Assembly (NCBI GenBank): GCA_009787625.1
Contig: WQSX01000001.1
Location: forward strand, 62,001-126,000
Direction of reading: 5' to 3'
Origin: Oscillospiraceae bacterium
Lineage (GTDB): Bacteria; Bacillota; Clostridia; Oscillospirales; Oscillospiraceae
Length of the DNA: 64,000 nt
In this document: piece by piece, positions 52,143 through 60,991 of the stretch
Layout: every line of letters begins with the position of its first letter
How positions within the stretch are numbered: position 1 is the stretch's first letter
Translations under genes and position numbers: made by a program
Notes under the pieces: model-generated
What the model was told of the DNA's origin: nothing
The model's input: only the letters and a program-made list of their open reading frames with translations
The model's database searches: none

Positions 52143-52743
52143 GCTCAGAGGCATAAGGCAAAGAGCTAATCCAAGAGGCAAACTCCCGCCACTCATCGAG
52201 CTTATGCCCACGCCGATTAAAGTAAATATTGGTGAGCACCTCATAATTGACCGTACAGGTTCGCATCTGATTATAAGAAGAAGGCAAAAGCTGAATTAAG
52301 CTATACCAGAGAGTTTTATCCTGAGTCTCAACAAACTCGGCACGAAGCCCCTCGATAAACGAAATAAAAGAAAGCATCTGCTCACGAGAATCAGAGTTCA
52401 TGCGATCCATGCTAAAATCATCAGCAGTGATAGGCCGAGCATGGATTTTATGCATGGTGCTTGTGGAGTTAGCAACGGTGCCAACTTTGTAAGTATCAAA
52501 CTCTTTCCACCAGTAAAGCGGAGCGGTTATGTCCACAGAGACAAAAATCTGACGGATAAATTTTCGATGATCACTACCAGCCCGGCAAAGCTTATTAGCA
52601 AGAACCAAATCTTTAGGTCCCACAATAAACTGACCGTGGGGGTCAACAAAACTATCGCTAAGAGCATGGCTCTCCATAGGATTGCGAGCACCACGAATGG
52701 CATTATCCATATTAAGCACACTTACATTTTCAATCTTAATCAT
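52126..52743 (-). CDS. Conserved protein of unknown function, 205 residues
   Basis: I recognise the pattern but not a function. Notable stretches are LCRAGSDHRKFIRQIFVSVDI, APLYWWKEFDTYKVGTVANS and YFNRRGHKLDEWREFASWI, each highly polar and aromatic. The middle resembles proteins sometimes found in clostridial phages and plasmids, and faintly recalls ThyX-type thymidylate synthases, but the RHRxxS ThyX motif is absent. There is no signal peptide or membrane helix. AAAGGAGA precedes ATG 52743. It may be a remnant of acquired DNA, although codon use does not stand out. Confidence 0.7.
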   Translation of the reverse strand: MIKIENVSVLNMDNAIRGARNPMESHALSDSFVDPHGQFIVGPKDLVLANKLCRAGSDHRKFIRQIFVSVDITAPLYWWKEFDTYKVGTVANSTSTMHKIHARPITADDFSMDRMNSDSREQMLSFISFIEGLRAEFVETQDKTLWYSLIQLLPSSYNQMRTCTVNYEVLTNIYFNRRGHKLDEWREFASWISSLPYASELIGCS

Positions 52744-52782
52744 CAGAAATCTCCTTTAAATTGTATTATAGCCACATAGGTA

Positions 52783-52879
52783 GCCCGAAATGGGCAGTTT
52801 GTGGAGTCTTTTTTTCGAGAACAGCGGTGTAGATCCCGATGGCTCGAAAAAAAAGCGGAGCAAATTGCCCATTTCGGGC
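52783..52879. repeat. Dispersed ~97-bp palindrome, copy C
   Basis: It is in inverse orientation to A and B. Outer arms 52783-52802 and 52860-52879 pair with few mismatches. Inner arms are 52808-52819 and 52843-52855. The 23-nt centre (52820-52842) is the exact reverse complement of copy B. It lies between two minus-strand genes. Confidence 0.85.
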
Positions 52880-52898
52880 GGCAACGAAGCAGCAGAAC

Positions 52899-53768
52899 CT
52901 ACGATACAATAGAGGCATTTAAACCGATGCTCGTTGCCATTTCAAGAACATGCTCCGCAAATTCATCACTGCATTCTTCAGTGCCATCCATAAGCTCAAT
53001 CATTTCGAGACTGGCATACTTACCAACCTCAAGCTTCTTATACTTGATAATATCGAGCTTCACTAAGCTGCCGAGACTCTTGACAAACGCGAGCCTACCG
53101 CTAATCTCGGTATAGCTATCGTTGACTCCCGGAACCAAAATCATGCGTATAATCATAGGCTTACCTGAGTAAGCGATTTTCATAGCATTTTCCAGTATGA
53201 GCTGATTATCTACACCTGTATAACGCCTGTGCAGTACACGGCTCAGGAACTTGAGGTCAAATAAAATCAAGTCACAGGCAGAGACCAAAGGCACAAGCTT
53301 CTCCCAAGGAAAATGACCCGAAGTATCAAGTGCAACATGAACATCTGCATCTTTAAGCCTCATGGCAACCTCAAAAAAGAACTCAGCTTGCAGTACAGGG
53401 TCGCCACCGGAAAAAGTTACACCACCCCCGGATTGGTCATAAAAAACTTTATCCCGCAATAGATCAGAAGCAAGTTTCTTATCAGAAATAGGCTCTCCGA
53501 CCATTTCATAAGCATCATAAAAACAAATAACAGAGCTTTCCTCAAAACCATCTTCAGAATCAACTGAAGAGCCCCCGGCTTGGGCGACACAAGCCCCACA
53601 GGCAACACATCTCCGCGGATGATAGAGAAACTTAGCGGCATCACCAATCAGCTCGGGATAAGCACACCACAGGCAATTGAGCGGGCATCCGACAGCAACA
53701 ACAGTGCTACGAACCCCCGGTCCGTCTTTTGTAGAATATTGTTGAATTTGAGAAATAAAACCATCCAT
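52899..53768 (-). CDS. Glycyl-radical-enzyme-activase-like radical SAM protein
   Basis: The 289-residue protein has the radical SAM motif CPLNCLWC near residue 29, preceded by TKDGPGVRSTV as in pyruvate formate-lyase activases. FSGGDPVLQ is the SAM-binding GGE-like segment. An insert with RRCVACGAC and a later Cys can bind one extra [4Fe-4S] cluster. Such enzymes make the glycyl radical on a partner, but no glycyl radical enzyme gene is in the window. ATG 53768 lies six bases after a TATACT box, so the mRNA may be leaderless. Confidence 0.85.
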   Translation of the reverse strand: MDGFISQIQQYSTKDGPGVRSTVVAVGCPLNCLWCAYPELIGDAAKFLYHPRRCVACGACVAQAGGSSVDSEDGFEESSVICFYDAYEMVGEPISDKKLASDLLRDKVFYDQSGGGVTFSGGDPVLQAEFFFEVAMRLKDADVHVALDTSGHFPWEKLVPLVSACDLILFDLKFLSRVLHRRYTGVDNQLILENAMKIAYSGKPMIIRMILVPGVNDSYTEISGRLAFVKSLGSLVKLDIIKYKKLEVGKYASLEMIELMDGTEECSDEFAEHVLEMATSIGLNASIVS

Positions 53769-53774
53769 ACGGAC

Positions 53775-53803
53775 AGTATAACACATTTAATTTGTAAATT
53801 GAA
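53775..53803 (-). promoter_or_regulatory. Promoter giving a possible leaderless transcript
   Basis: On the minus strand, TTCAAT (53803-53798), a 17-bp spacer and TATACT (53780-53775). Six bases separate the -10 from ATG 53768, so transcription should start at or next to the start codon. No ribosome binding site is present. Confidence 0.5.
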
Positions 53804-53866
53804 ATATTTGTGATAGAATAATTGTTGCACGTCGGATAAAATCACTTGTGAAAGGATAAACAGAGC

Positions 53867-54826
53867 ATGAAATATTATTTGGGAGTTGACCTTGGCGGAA
53901 CAAATATAGTAGCCGGGGTCGTGGACGAAAATTATAATATATTGGCAAAGCACAGCTTGCCAACAGCCCCGGACAGAGGGTTTGAAAAAGTCAATGAATC
54001 AATAGCCGAAACAGCCTTTGAAGCTGCTAAAAAGGCAAATATCGACATGGAAAAAATCGAATCCGTCGGCGTTGGTTCGCCGGGCTGTGTAGACCGCAAA
54101 ACAAATCTGTTAGTGTTTTCAGGCAATCTAAACTGGTCAAATGTGCCATTTCAAGCAGAGCTTGAGAAGCACTTCAATATACCTGTATACATAGAAAACG
54201 ACGGAAACTGCGCAGCACTCGGGGAGGTTCTCGCAGGAGCCGCCCGCAACTTTGAAAATGCCTGTATGATAACGTTGGGAACAGGAATAGGCGGCGGTAT
54301 AATTATTGATAAAAAAATATTCAGCGGCTCCGACAGGCTAGGCGCAGAAGTCGGACATATGATACTGATTCATGACGGTGAAAGTTGTACATGTGGGCTA
54401 AGTGGCTGCTTTGAAGCCTATGCATCGGCAACAGCACTGATTCGCCAAATAAAACAGGCGATAAAAAATCACCCCGAAAGCCTGCTGAACACGCTTTGCG
54501 GCGGCGATTTAAGTAAAGTAGAAGCAAAAACAGCATTTGATGCAATGGAGCAGGGGGACGAAGTTGCGACAAAAGTTATTGACAAGTACATTTCATATGT
54601 GGCGACAGGGGTTGGCTCAATGATGACAATGTTTCGCCCTGAAGTATTCATAGTTGGCGGGGGTGTAAGCAACGCAGGTGACAAACTGATAAAACCACTC
54701 ATAGAAAAGAGTTCAAGATTGACGTTTACAAGAGATCAAGCTGAAAATCCACCAATTGTACTCGCACAGCTCGGAAACGATGCAGGAATCATTGGAGCGG
54801 CGATGTTGGGGACTTCACTTTTGTAA
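53867..54826 (+). CDS. ROK-family glucokinase
   Basis: The 319-residue protein has the ATP-binding GVDLGGTNIVAGVVD at the start, the ROK signature around GTGIGGGIIIDKKI, and the zinc site with His and CTCGLSGCFEAYAS. The sugar-binding residues ENDGNCAALGE (N and D) and E in GAEVGHM are in place. This set fits glucokinases (GlcK) of Firmicutes that phosphorylate glucose with ATP. Regulatory ROK proteins have an HTH domain, which is absent. GAAAGGA precedes ATG 53867. Confidence 0.92.
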   Translation: MKYYLGVDLGGTNIVAGVVDENYNILAKHSLPTAPDRGFEKVNESIAETAFEAAKKANIDMEKIESVGVGSPGCVDRKTNLLVFSGNLNWSNVPFQAELEKHFNIPVYIENDGNCAALGEVLAGAARNFENACMITLGTGIGGGIIIDKKIFSGSDRLGAEVGHMILIHDGESCTCGLSGCFEAYASATALIRQIKQAIKNHPESLLNTLCGGDLSKVEAKTAFDAMEQGDEVATKVIDKYISYVATGVGSMMTMFRPEVFIVGGGVSNAGDKLIKPLIEKSSRLTFTRDQAENPPIVLAQLGNDAGIIGAAMLGTSLL

Positions 54827-55981
54827 CTATGGCGCAGGCTCGTCCTCAGCGTCAGCTTCCGGCATACTTTCTGCTGAATCAACAAATTCGACAATGAGTT
54901 GCTTAACAACAACCACAATAGGCACGCCAAGGAACATGCCAACGACCCCGAAATAAGCTCCGCCTGCAACCACAGCAAGAATGACAAGAATTGGGCTTAT
55001 CTTCAAGGAAGACTTCATAATGCGAGGTTCAATGAAATTCGCATCTAGCTGATTGAATAGAATCAGAGCGATAGCGACAGGAATTGCAACCCCAATATCG
55101 CGTGTAACCAAGGCGATGAGGCTGATTAAAACCGCAGAGATTAAAGAGCCCAAAAACGGAATAAAGTTGAAAACCCCTGCAACAAGCCCAAGCAGCAGTG
55201 CATAGGGAACTTCCATGATAAGTAAAACAGCGGTAGCAACTGCGAAGTTTATAAGACTGTCAAGCCCCTTACTTGCAATGAAGGTGAACAGCACCTTATT
55301 AACTTGCCCAAAGTAGCGTGCAGACCTGTGACGCCTTTTTTCGTTCTTGAAGATAGCTTTATTGAGTCTGAGGAAAAATTCAGAAATTCTATCCCGGTCA
55401 TGCAAAATATATAGAGAAATTATAAGCCCTAAGATAATGCTGAAAATTCCACTGAACACACCCACGACAGTTCCGGCGGCTTGCCCAAGCCAATCCGAGC
55501 CCAAAATCATATTCATCAAATCAGCGGCAACCGTATTAAGAGTGCCGGCAATGTCAAAATCTGCCCAAAATGAGTCATATGGGATGTTGTCAAGATAATT
55601 GAGGAGCTGATTCACGTAGATGGGAATACTGTTGGCAAGGTCAATGACGCTTGTGACCAAAATCGGAATTACAAAGCTGATAACGACAACAATGAGAGCA
55701 AGCAGTAAAATAAGCATTATGACGGTGCTAAAGCCACGTGCCCGCCTAGAAATCCAGCCAATTTTAACTTTTCTCAGAAGTTTTTCAATCAACTTATGCG
55801 GAGTGTAAATAAAATATGCAAATAGAGCCCCAAACAAGAGTGGCGAGATAACCGACAAAAACTCACTTATTGCAGTGGTTATTTGCCCAAGATTTCCAAC
55901 GGCATTCCAAACCAAGATCAAAATAATAGCCGTAATTAAAATAGGAAGCCACTTGGCCTTTTCATAATTGTTTTTACTCAT
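54827..55981 (-). CDS. AI-2E family transporter (PerM/YtvI-like)
   Basis: This 384-residue membrane protein has about eight helices. It starts with a helix at 12-30 followed by LLFGALFAYFIYTPHKLIEKLL. The conserved KGLDSLINFAVATAVLLIMEVPYALLLGLVAGVFNFIPFLG (split in the repeats) is typical, and a late GLFLG-like FGVVGMFLGVPIVVVVK ends the domain. Family members export quorum signals or ions; the substrate here is unknown. AAGGAATA lies before ATG 55981. It ends against the ROK gene with no gap. The upstream 196 nt hold only AT-rich sequence and the next operon's promoter. Confidence 0.9.
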   Translation of the reverse strand: MSKNNYEKAKWLPILITAIILILVWNAVGNLGQITTAISEFLSVISPLLFGALFAYFIYTPHKLIEKLLRKVKIGWISRRARGFSTVIMLILLLALIVVVISFVIPILVTSVIDLANSIPIYVNQLLNYLDNIPYDSFWADFDIAGTLNTVAADLMNMILGSDWLGQAAGTVVGVFSGIFSIILGLIISLYILHDRDRISEFFLRLNKAIFKNEKRRHRSARYFGQVNKVLFTFIASKGLDSLINFAVATAVLLIMEVPYALLLGLVAGVFNFIPFLGSLISAVLISLIALVTRDIGVAIPVAIALILFNQLDANFIEPRIMKSSLKISPILVILAVVAGGAYFGVVGMFLGVPIVVVVKQLIVEFVDSAESMPEADAEDEPAP

Positions 55982-56120
55982 AAAGGTAATTATTCCTTAT
56001 AAAAAACTCTATAAAAAAATGCTCTCTTACAATTGTATCATGAGATAAGAAAATCTTACAGTTACAAAAAGTGTCAATTTAAGATTCTTCTAATTATGAG
56101 CAAAATAGTCAATTTTAAAG

Positions 56121-56161
56121 TTGCGTAATTGGTTGTAAAATGATACTATATCTAATAAAAT
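56121..56161 (+). promoter_or_regulatory. Promoter region of the sugar-kinase operon
   Basis: Two overlapping options are seen, each with a 17-bp spacer: TTGCGT (56121) with TACTAT (56144), and TTGTAA (56133) with TAAAAT (56156). Confidence 0.5.
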
Positions 56162-56183
56162 AAATATAAACGGAGGAGTGTCA

Positions 56184-57743
56184 ATGAAAGCATATCTTGG
56201 AATTGAACTGGGTTCAACGCGCATTAAAGCAGTGGCAATTGACTCAAAAGGAAAATCACTCGCATCAGGAGGCTACGATTGGGAAAACCGCTTTGAAAAC
56301 GGCATATGGACATATCACTTAGATGATGTGTGGACAGGTCTAAGAGAGAGTTACAGAGAACTCGCAGATGACTACAGCAAGAAAACCGGAGAGACGCTTG
56401 AACTCGCAGCCATTGGCGTATCCGCAATGATGCATGGATATCTCGCACTTGACAAAGACGACAACCAACTTGCCGAGTTTCGCACATGGCGTAATACAAT
56501 GACCGGAGAATCAGCAAAATTGCTGACACAGACCTTCGGATTCAATATTCCGCTGCGTTGGTCATGTGCGCATCTGCATCACACAGTGAAAAATAAAGAA
56601 ACCCATGTTAATGAAATAAATTATCTCTCAACACTCGCAGCATATGTACACTATAAGCTCACAGGCGAAAAAGTCTTGGGTGTAGGTGATGCCTCGGGAA
56701 TGTTCCCCATAGACAGCAACACAAACGACTATGACGAAAACATGGTCAAAAAGTTTGATGCACTCATGGCTGAATTTAAAATGCCATGGAAACTGAGAGA
56801 GGTATTCCCCAAAGTGCTGGTAGCAGGGGATGATGCAGGGAGCTTAACAGAAGAAGGCGCAAAACTGCTCGACCCGACAGGCACACTTAAAGCAGGAATA
56901 CCGCTTTGCCCTCCCGAAGGAGATGTAGGTACAGGAATGATTGCAACAAACACAGTAACACCCGGCACAGGAAATGTATCAGCGGGAACATCAATATTTG
57001 CAATGCTTGTAATGGAAAAAGCGCTCTCAAAACTATACCCTGAACTGGAGATGGTCACAAGTCCGTCAGGAAAACCAACAGCAATGGTTCATTGCAACAA
57101 CTGCACATCAGATATAGATGCATGGGTAGCCATGTTTGGTGATATGATGACAAAAATGGGGAGTCCACCCGACAAGACAGAGCTTTACCGCACACTGTAT
57201 AATGCGGCGTTAAACGGCGACCCCGACTGCGGAGGGCTTGTGTCGGTGAACTATCTCTCAGGCGAACACAACACAGGGTTCAGCGAAGGCCGCCCACTTT
57301 TCGCAAGAACTCCTGACAGCAATTTTACGGTAGAAAACTTTATGCGTTCACTACTGTTTTCATGTATGGCAACCCTCAGAATCGGAATGGATATACTTAC
57401 AAACGAAGAGGGTGTTAAAGCAAGTAAATGGCTTGGGCACGGTGGATTATTCAAAACCCCTACAGTTGGGCAAAAGTTGATGGCAGGAGCTCTAGAGACC
57501 CCTGTAGCCGTCATGGAATCAGCGAGCGAGGGCGGAGCGTGGGGCATAGCCCTACTCGCAGCATTTTTGGGAAGCAAAGAAAACACAGAAACTTTAGAAG
57601 CATTCTTAGAAAACAAAATCTTCGCAAACTCAGCAGTAAGCACAATAACCCCCGACCCAAAAGACATAGAAGGATTCAACAAATACTTAAAAACATACAA
57701 ATCCGCCCTAAAAGTAGAAAAAACAGCAGTAGAAAATTTGTAG
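56184..57743 (+). CDS. FGGY-family carbohydrate kinase
   Basis: The 519-residue kinase begins with the ATP-fold strand YLGIELGSTRIKAVAID and has a second ATPase signature (GTGNVSAGTSIFAML). WRNT and LSTLAAYVHYKLTGEKVLGVGDASGMFPID are typical of the xylulokinase/ribulokinase part of the family. The next two genes encode an AraD-type epimerase and an isomerase of the fucose/arabinose group, so an L-ribulose- or similar ketose-phosphorylating role is inferred. ATG 56184 follows GGAGG. The stop TAG belongs to a palindromic repeat. Confidence 0.88.
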   Translation: MKAYLGIELGSTRIKAVAIDSKGKSLASGGYDWENRFENGIWTYHLDDVWTGLRESYRELADDYSKKTGETLELAAIGVSAMMHGYLALDKDDNQLAEFRTWRNTMTGESAKLLTQTFGFNIPLRWSCAHLHHTVKNKETHVNEINYLSTLAAYVHYKLTGEKVLGVGDASGMFPIDSNTNDYDENMVKKFDALMAEFKMPWKLREVFPKVLVAGDDAGSLTEEGAKLLDPTGTLKAGIPLCPPEGDVGTGMIATNTVTPGTGNVSAGTSIFAMLVMEKALSKLYPELEMVTSPSGKPTAMVHCNNCTSDIDAWVAMFGDMMTKMGSPPDKTELYRTLYNAALNGDPDCGGLVSVNYLSGEHNTGFSEGRPLFARTPDSNFTVENFMRSLLFSCMATLRIGMDILTNEEGVKASKWLGHGGLFKTPTVGQKLMAGALETPVAVMESASEGGAWGIALLAAFLGSKENTETLEAFLENKIFANSAVSTITPDPKDIEGFNKYLKTYKSALKVEKTAVENL

Positions 57744-57767
57744 GGGGCGATGGCAATCGTCCCGCCC
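57741..57767. repeat. TAGGGG-type palindrome overlapping a stop codon (copy 3)
   Basis: The stop codon of the kinase gene begins TAGGGGGCGATGG, and ATCGTCCCGCCC closes the stem with G-T pairs. Confidence 0.65.
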
Positions 57768-57795
57768 GAGCAAATAAACAATCAGGAGAACAAAC

Positions 57796-58494
57796 ATGCT
57801 AAAAGACTTAAAAAATCAAGTCCTCAAAGCTAATCTGGATCTGCCGAAGCATAACCTCGTCACATTCACATGGGGTAACGTCTCAGGAATCGACAGAGGC
57901 AAAAACCTTGTTGTAATAAAACCTTCCGGAGTAGAATATGAAAACATGACGGCGGATGACATGGTTGTTGTTGAGCTTCACACAGGTAAAAAAGTGGATG
58001 GCAAGCTCTCCCCATCATCAGACACGGAAACCCATCTCGCACTGTACAGAGAATTTCCAAATATCGGCGGCATAGTCCACACGCACAGCCGTTGGGCAAC
58101 TCTTTTTGCACAGGCAGGAGCTACAATCCCGCCACTGGGAACAACACACGCCGATTATTTCTACGGAGAAATACCCTGCACCCGAGAAATGACCCCATTT
58201 GAAATATCAGGTGACTACGAAGCAGAAACAGGCAAAGTGATAATTGAAAGCTTCATAGAACTAAACCACGATGCAATACCGGCGGTTTTGGTACACAGTC
58301 ATGGGCCGTTTACATGGGGAAAAGATGCGCACGATGCAGTCCACAATGCAGTAGTGCTGGAAGAAGTGGCGTTTATGGCGTGGCACGACATGATTTTGGA
58401 CCCGGAAATTGAACCAATGCAACAAGAACTGCTAGATAAGCACTACCTGCGCAAACATGGCAAAAACGCATATTATGGGCAAAAAGCAACATAG
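57796..58494 (+). CDS. araD: L-ribulose-5-phosphate 4-epimerase
   Basis: This 232-residue class II aldolase/epimerase has the family SGNVS-like [24 protein letters not shown], the metal ligands in HTHSRW and the third His in [14 protein letters not shown]. AraD converts L-ribulose-5-phosphate to D-xylulose-5-phosphate. Its position between the FGGY kinase and the isomerase supports a pentose catabolic operon. CAGGAGAA precedes ATG 57796. The TAG stop is the first codon of another palindrome. Confidence 0.9.
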   Translation: MLKDLKNQVLKANLDLPKHNLVTFTWGNVSGIDRGKNLVVIKPSGVEYENMTADDMVVVELHTGKKVDGKLSPSSDTETHLALYREFPNIGGIVHTHSRWATLFAQAGATIPPLGTTHADYFYGEIPCTREMTPFEISGDYEAETGKVIIESFIELNHDAIPAVLVHSHGPFTWGKDAHDAVHNAVVLEEVAFMAWHDMILDPEIEPMQQELLDKHYLRKHGKNAYYGQKAT

Positions 58495-58516
58495 GGGACG
58501 ATGGTAATCGTCCCGT
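58492..58516. repeat. TAGGGG-type palindrome overlapping a stop codon (copy 4)
   Basis: GGGACGAT pairs perfectly with ATCGTCCC around a GGTA loop. The first three bases are the stop codon of araD. Confidence 0.75.
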
Positions 58517-58554
58517 GAAACAAAAAATAACAAAAAAATAGGAGGAACCAAACA

Positions 58555-60021
58555 ATGACAAATATCCCAAGCGTAAAATTAGGTATCATATCCGTATCAA
58601 GAGACTGTTTTCCGATTGAACTTTCAACAGCGAGGCGCAAACTTGTCGCAAAAGAATGCAGCGACATCTACGAATGCCAAACAACAGTAGAAAACGAAAA
58701 AGACATGCAAATAGCTGTCAAAGATGTCAAAGCCGCAGGAGTAAATGCACTTGTAGTCTTTTTAGGCAACTTCGGCCCCGAAACCTCAGAAACACTGATA
58801 GCTAAATACTTCGATGGCCCCGTAATGTATGTCGCGGCGGCAGAGGATGGAGCAAACAAACTAATTGACGGGCGCGGCGATGCATACTGCGGTATGCTCA
58901 ACTGCTCATACAATTTAGGACTCCGTAATCTCAGCGCACACATACCTGAATATCCGGTAGGCACACCCGCAGAAATTGCAAAAATGATAGAGGAGTTTGT
59001 ACCGATTGCAAGAGCAATAATAGGTGTAAAAAACCTTAAAATACTCTCATACGGTCCACGCCCGCAGGACTTCATGGCATGTAACGCCCCAATAAAGCAA
59101 CTATTTAACCTCGGCGTGGAAATTCAAGAAAATTCAGAGCTTGATTTGCTTGTTGCGTTTAACAAACATAAAGATGACTCCAGAATTCCGGAAGTTGTAG
59201 CCGACATGGAAAAAGAACTCGGTGAAGGCAATAAGATGGCAGGAATTTTGCCGAAACTTGCACAATTTGAGCTAACTCTCCTCGATTTGGCAGAGGCAAA
59301 CAAAGGCAGCCGTGAATTCGTTGCATTTGCAAACAAATGCTGGCCTGCGTTCCAAACAGAGTTTGGATTTGTGCCCTGCTATGTAAACAGCCGCATGGCG
59401 GCAAGAGGGATTCCGGTATCATGCGAAGTTGACATCTACGGAGTGTTGTCCGAATACATAGGAACATGCGTCAGCGGAGTGCCTGTAACACTGCTTGACA
59501 TCAACAATTCAGTTCCCGCCGACATGTATAACGACGACATCAAAGGTAAATTCGACTACACGCACAACGATACATTCATGGGATTCCACTGCGGAAACAC
59601 CCCGATGTGCCACCTGAGCAAAGGCGCACTCAAACATCAGCTAATAATGCACAGACTCTTAGAGAAAGGCAAAGAACCCGACATCACACGCGGCACATTG
59701 GAAGGCGACATAAAACCGGGAGAAATCACATTCTACAGACTTCAAGGTACAGCCGAAGGCGGACTTACCGCATACATAGCACACGGAGAAGTTCTCCCTG
59801 TGGCTACAAAATCATTTGGCGGCATTGGAATATTCGCCATAAAAGAAATGGGTAGATTCTACCGTCACGTACTGATAGCAGACCGCTACCCCCATCACGG
59901 AGCAGTGGCATTCGGCCACGTAGGCAAAGCAATATTTGATGTATTCACATATCTTGGAGTACCAAAAATCTCCTACAACCAACCAAAGGCGCTGCCATAT
60001 CCGACAGAAAATCCATTTTAA
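58555..60021 (+). CDS. L-fucose/L-arabinose isomerase family protein
   Basis: The 488-residue protein belongs to the FucI/AraA-like superfamily. ALVVFLGNFGPE matches the first domain, and CWPAFQTEFGFVPCYVNSR with CEVDIYGVLSEYI carries metal-ligand Glu/Asp. FHCGNTP contains the late His. It should interconvert an aldose and a ketose, supplying substrate for the upstream kinase. It is not close enough to AraA or FucI by eye to name the sugar. AGGAGGAACC precedes ATG 58555. A hairpin follows at 60031. Confidence 0.85.
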   Translation: MTNIPSVKLGIISVSRDCFPIELSTARRKLVAKECSDIYECQTTVENEKDMQIAVKDVKAAGVNALVVFLGNFGPETSETLIAKYFDGPVMYVAAAEDGANKLIDGRGDAYCGMLNCSYNLGLRNLSAHIPEYPVGTPAEIAKMIEEFVPIARAIIGVKNLKILSYGPRPQDFMACNAPIKQLFNLGVEIQENSELDLLVAFNKHKDDSRIPEVVADMEKELGEGNKMAGILPKLAQFELTLLDLAEANKGSREFVAFANKCWPAFQTEFGFVPCYVNSRMAARGIPVSCEVDIYGVLSEYIGTCVSGVPVTLLDINNSVPADMYNDDIKGKFDYTHNDTFMGFHCGNTPMCHLSKGALKHQLIMHRLLEKGKEPDITRGTLEGDIKPGEITFYRLQGTAEGGLTAYIAHGEVLPVATKSFGGIGIFAIKEMGRFYRHVLIADRYPHHGAVAFGHVGKAIFDVFTYLGVPKISYNQPKALPYPTENPF

Positions 60022-60030
60022 CAATAGAAG

Positions 60031-60063
60031 CGACAGTGGGGCAGATGAGCTGTCCCACTGTCG
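60031..60063. terminator. Hairpin after the isomerase gene
   Basis: CGACAGTGGG (60031-60040) pairs perfectly with CCCACTGTCG (60054-60063). There is no T-run; it could be an attenuating structure before the HAD gene. Confidence 0.6.
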
Positions 60064-60084
60064 TAAAACTTGACGAGGTGTAGC

Positions 60085-60744
60085 GTGAAAAAATTAGTTG
60101 AGTACGCAATAGTATCTGATTTTGATGGAACGATTATAGTAGAAGATTCTACAGTTGAACTCATAAATACTTTTGGCAATGATAAAAATGATGAAATTGA
60201 ACTTGAGTTCATCTCAGGGGCAATAGGAAATAGAGAGGCGATGTTGCGACATTTTGAGATTCTGTCTATAACACTTGACGAATATCAACTCTTCTTAAAG
60301 TCAAACATCAATATTGATTCCGGATATGATGCGTTTTTTAAAGAGTTAACTCGCGCCAATGTGCCTTTGATTATTGTAAGTGCAGGGAACAGACCATCAA
60401 TAGAGACTGTGTTAGGTTATGAGCGTTTGCATGGAGTTGAAATCTATGCAAATTCTTTGTCTGCAGAGCCATATATAAAACCTGTTTTTGCAATGGAAAT
60501 CCCGACTTGTGAAAAAACTTTCGGTCCTTGCGGGAATTGCAAACGGGAATGTTTAAAAGCGATACGCAAGAAAGTTAAACGCAAAATAGCATATATAGGC
60601 GATGGTTTAACAGACCGTTGTGCAATAGAAGAGACAGATTTAGTTTTTGCAAAAGATGCTCTTGCGAAATATTGTGATAAAGAAAACATAGCTTACATTC
60701 CGTTTAGCAGTTTCGATGATATATCGAAATTTTTTGAACTATAG
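60085..60744 (+). CDS. HAD-superfamily phosphatase, MtnX/SerB-like
   Basis: The 219-residue protein has the HAD motifs SDFDGTI (nucleophile Asp), VSAGNRP (motif II Ser), and IGDGLTDRCA (motif IV Asp pair). It resembles MtnX-type phosphatases of methionine salvage, but four cysteines in CEKTFGPCGNCKREC suggest a metal site also found in related clostridial proteins. The substrate is unknown; a sugar phosphate is possible from the operon. The start is GTG 60085 behind GAGGTG; TTG 60070 in frame is less likely. Confidence 0.83.
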   Translation: MKKLVEYAIVSDFDGTIIVEDSTVELINTFGNDKNDEIELEFISGAIGNREAMLRHFEILSITLDEYQLFLKSNINIDSGYDAFFKELTRANVPLIIVSAGNRPSIETVLGYERLHGVEIYANSLSAEPYIKPVFAMEIPTCEKTFGPCGNCKRECLKAIRKKVKRKIAYIGDGLTDRCAIEETDLVFAKDALAKYCDKENIAYIPFSSFDDISKFFEL

Positions 60745-60859
60745 CAAAAGAGCGTTAATCTTAAGATAACGAATAATGCAAAAGCTGTAATATTAAAGAA
60801 ATATCAAAATTTATTCAATTGGTCTGCAAAAAAACAAATAAAAAATTACAATAAAATTG

Positions 60860-60888
60860 TTGACAAACTTCAAACAACGTGTCATACT
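60860..60888 (+). promoter_or_regulatory. Promoter for the GntR regulator operon
   Basis: TTGACA (60860-60865), a 17-bp spacer and CATACT (60883-60888). The 5' leader of about 100 nt contains the operator at 60957. The rest of the 60745-60991 gap is AT-rich without other features. Confidence 0.6.
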
Positions 60889-60956
60889 TCTGTTAGTTAT
60901 AGACAAAATTTATGCAAAATTAATTGAGGTTTTTATTTTTTTGCCATAGGTGGTGA

Positions 60957-60972
60957 AGTGGTCTATACCACT
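60957..60972. promoter_or_regulatory. DasR/NagR-like operator
   Basis: AGTGGTCTATACCACT is a perfect 6-bp inverted repeat around CTAT. It fits the HutC-subfamily GntR consensus GTnTAnAC and closely resembles DasR/NagR sites. It lies 20 nt before the regulator's TTG start, suggesting autoregulation by a roadblock in the leader. Confidence 0.6.
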
Positions 60973-60991
60973 GATTGTCGGAGGGAAACAA

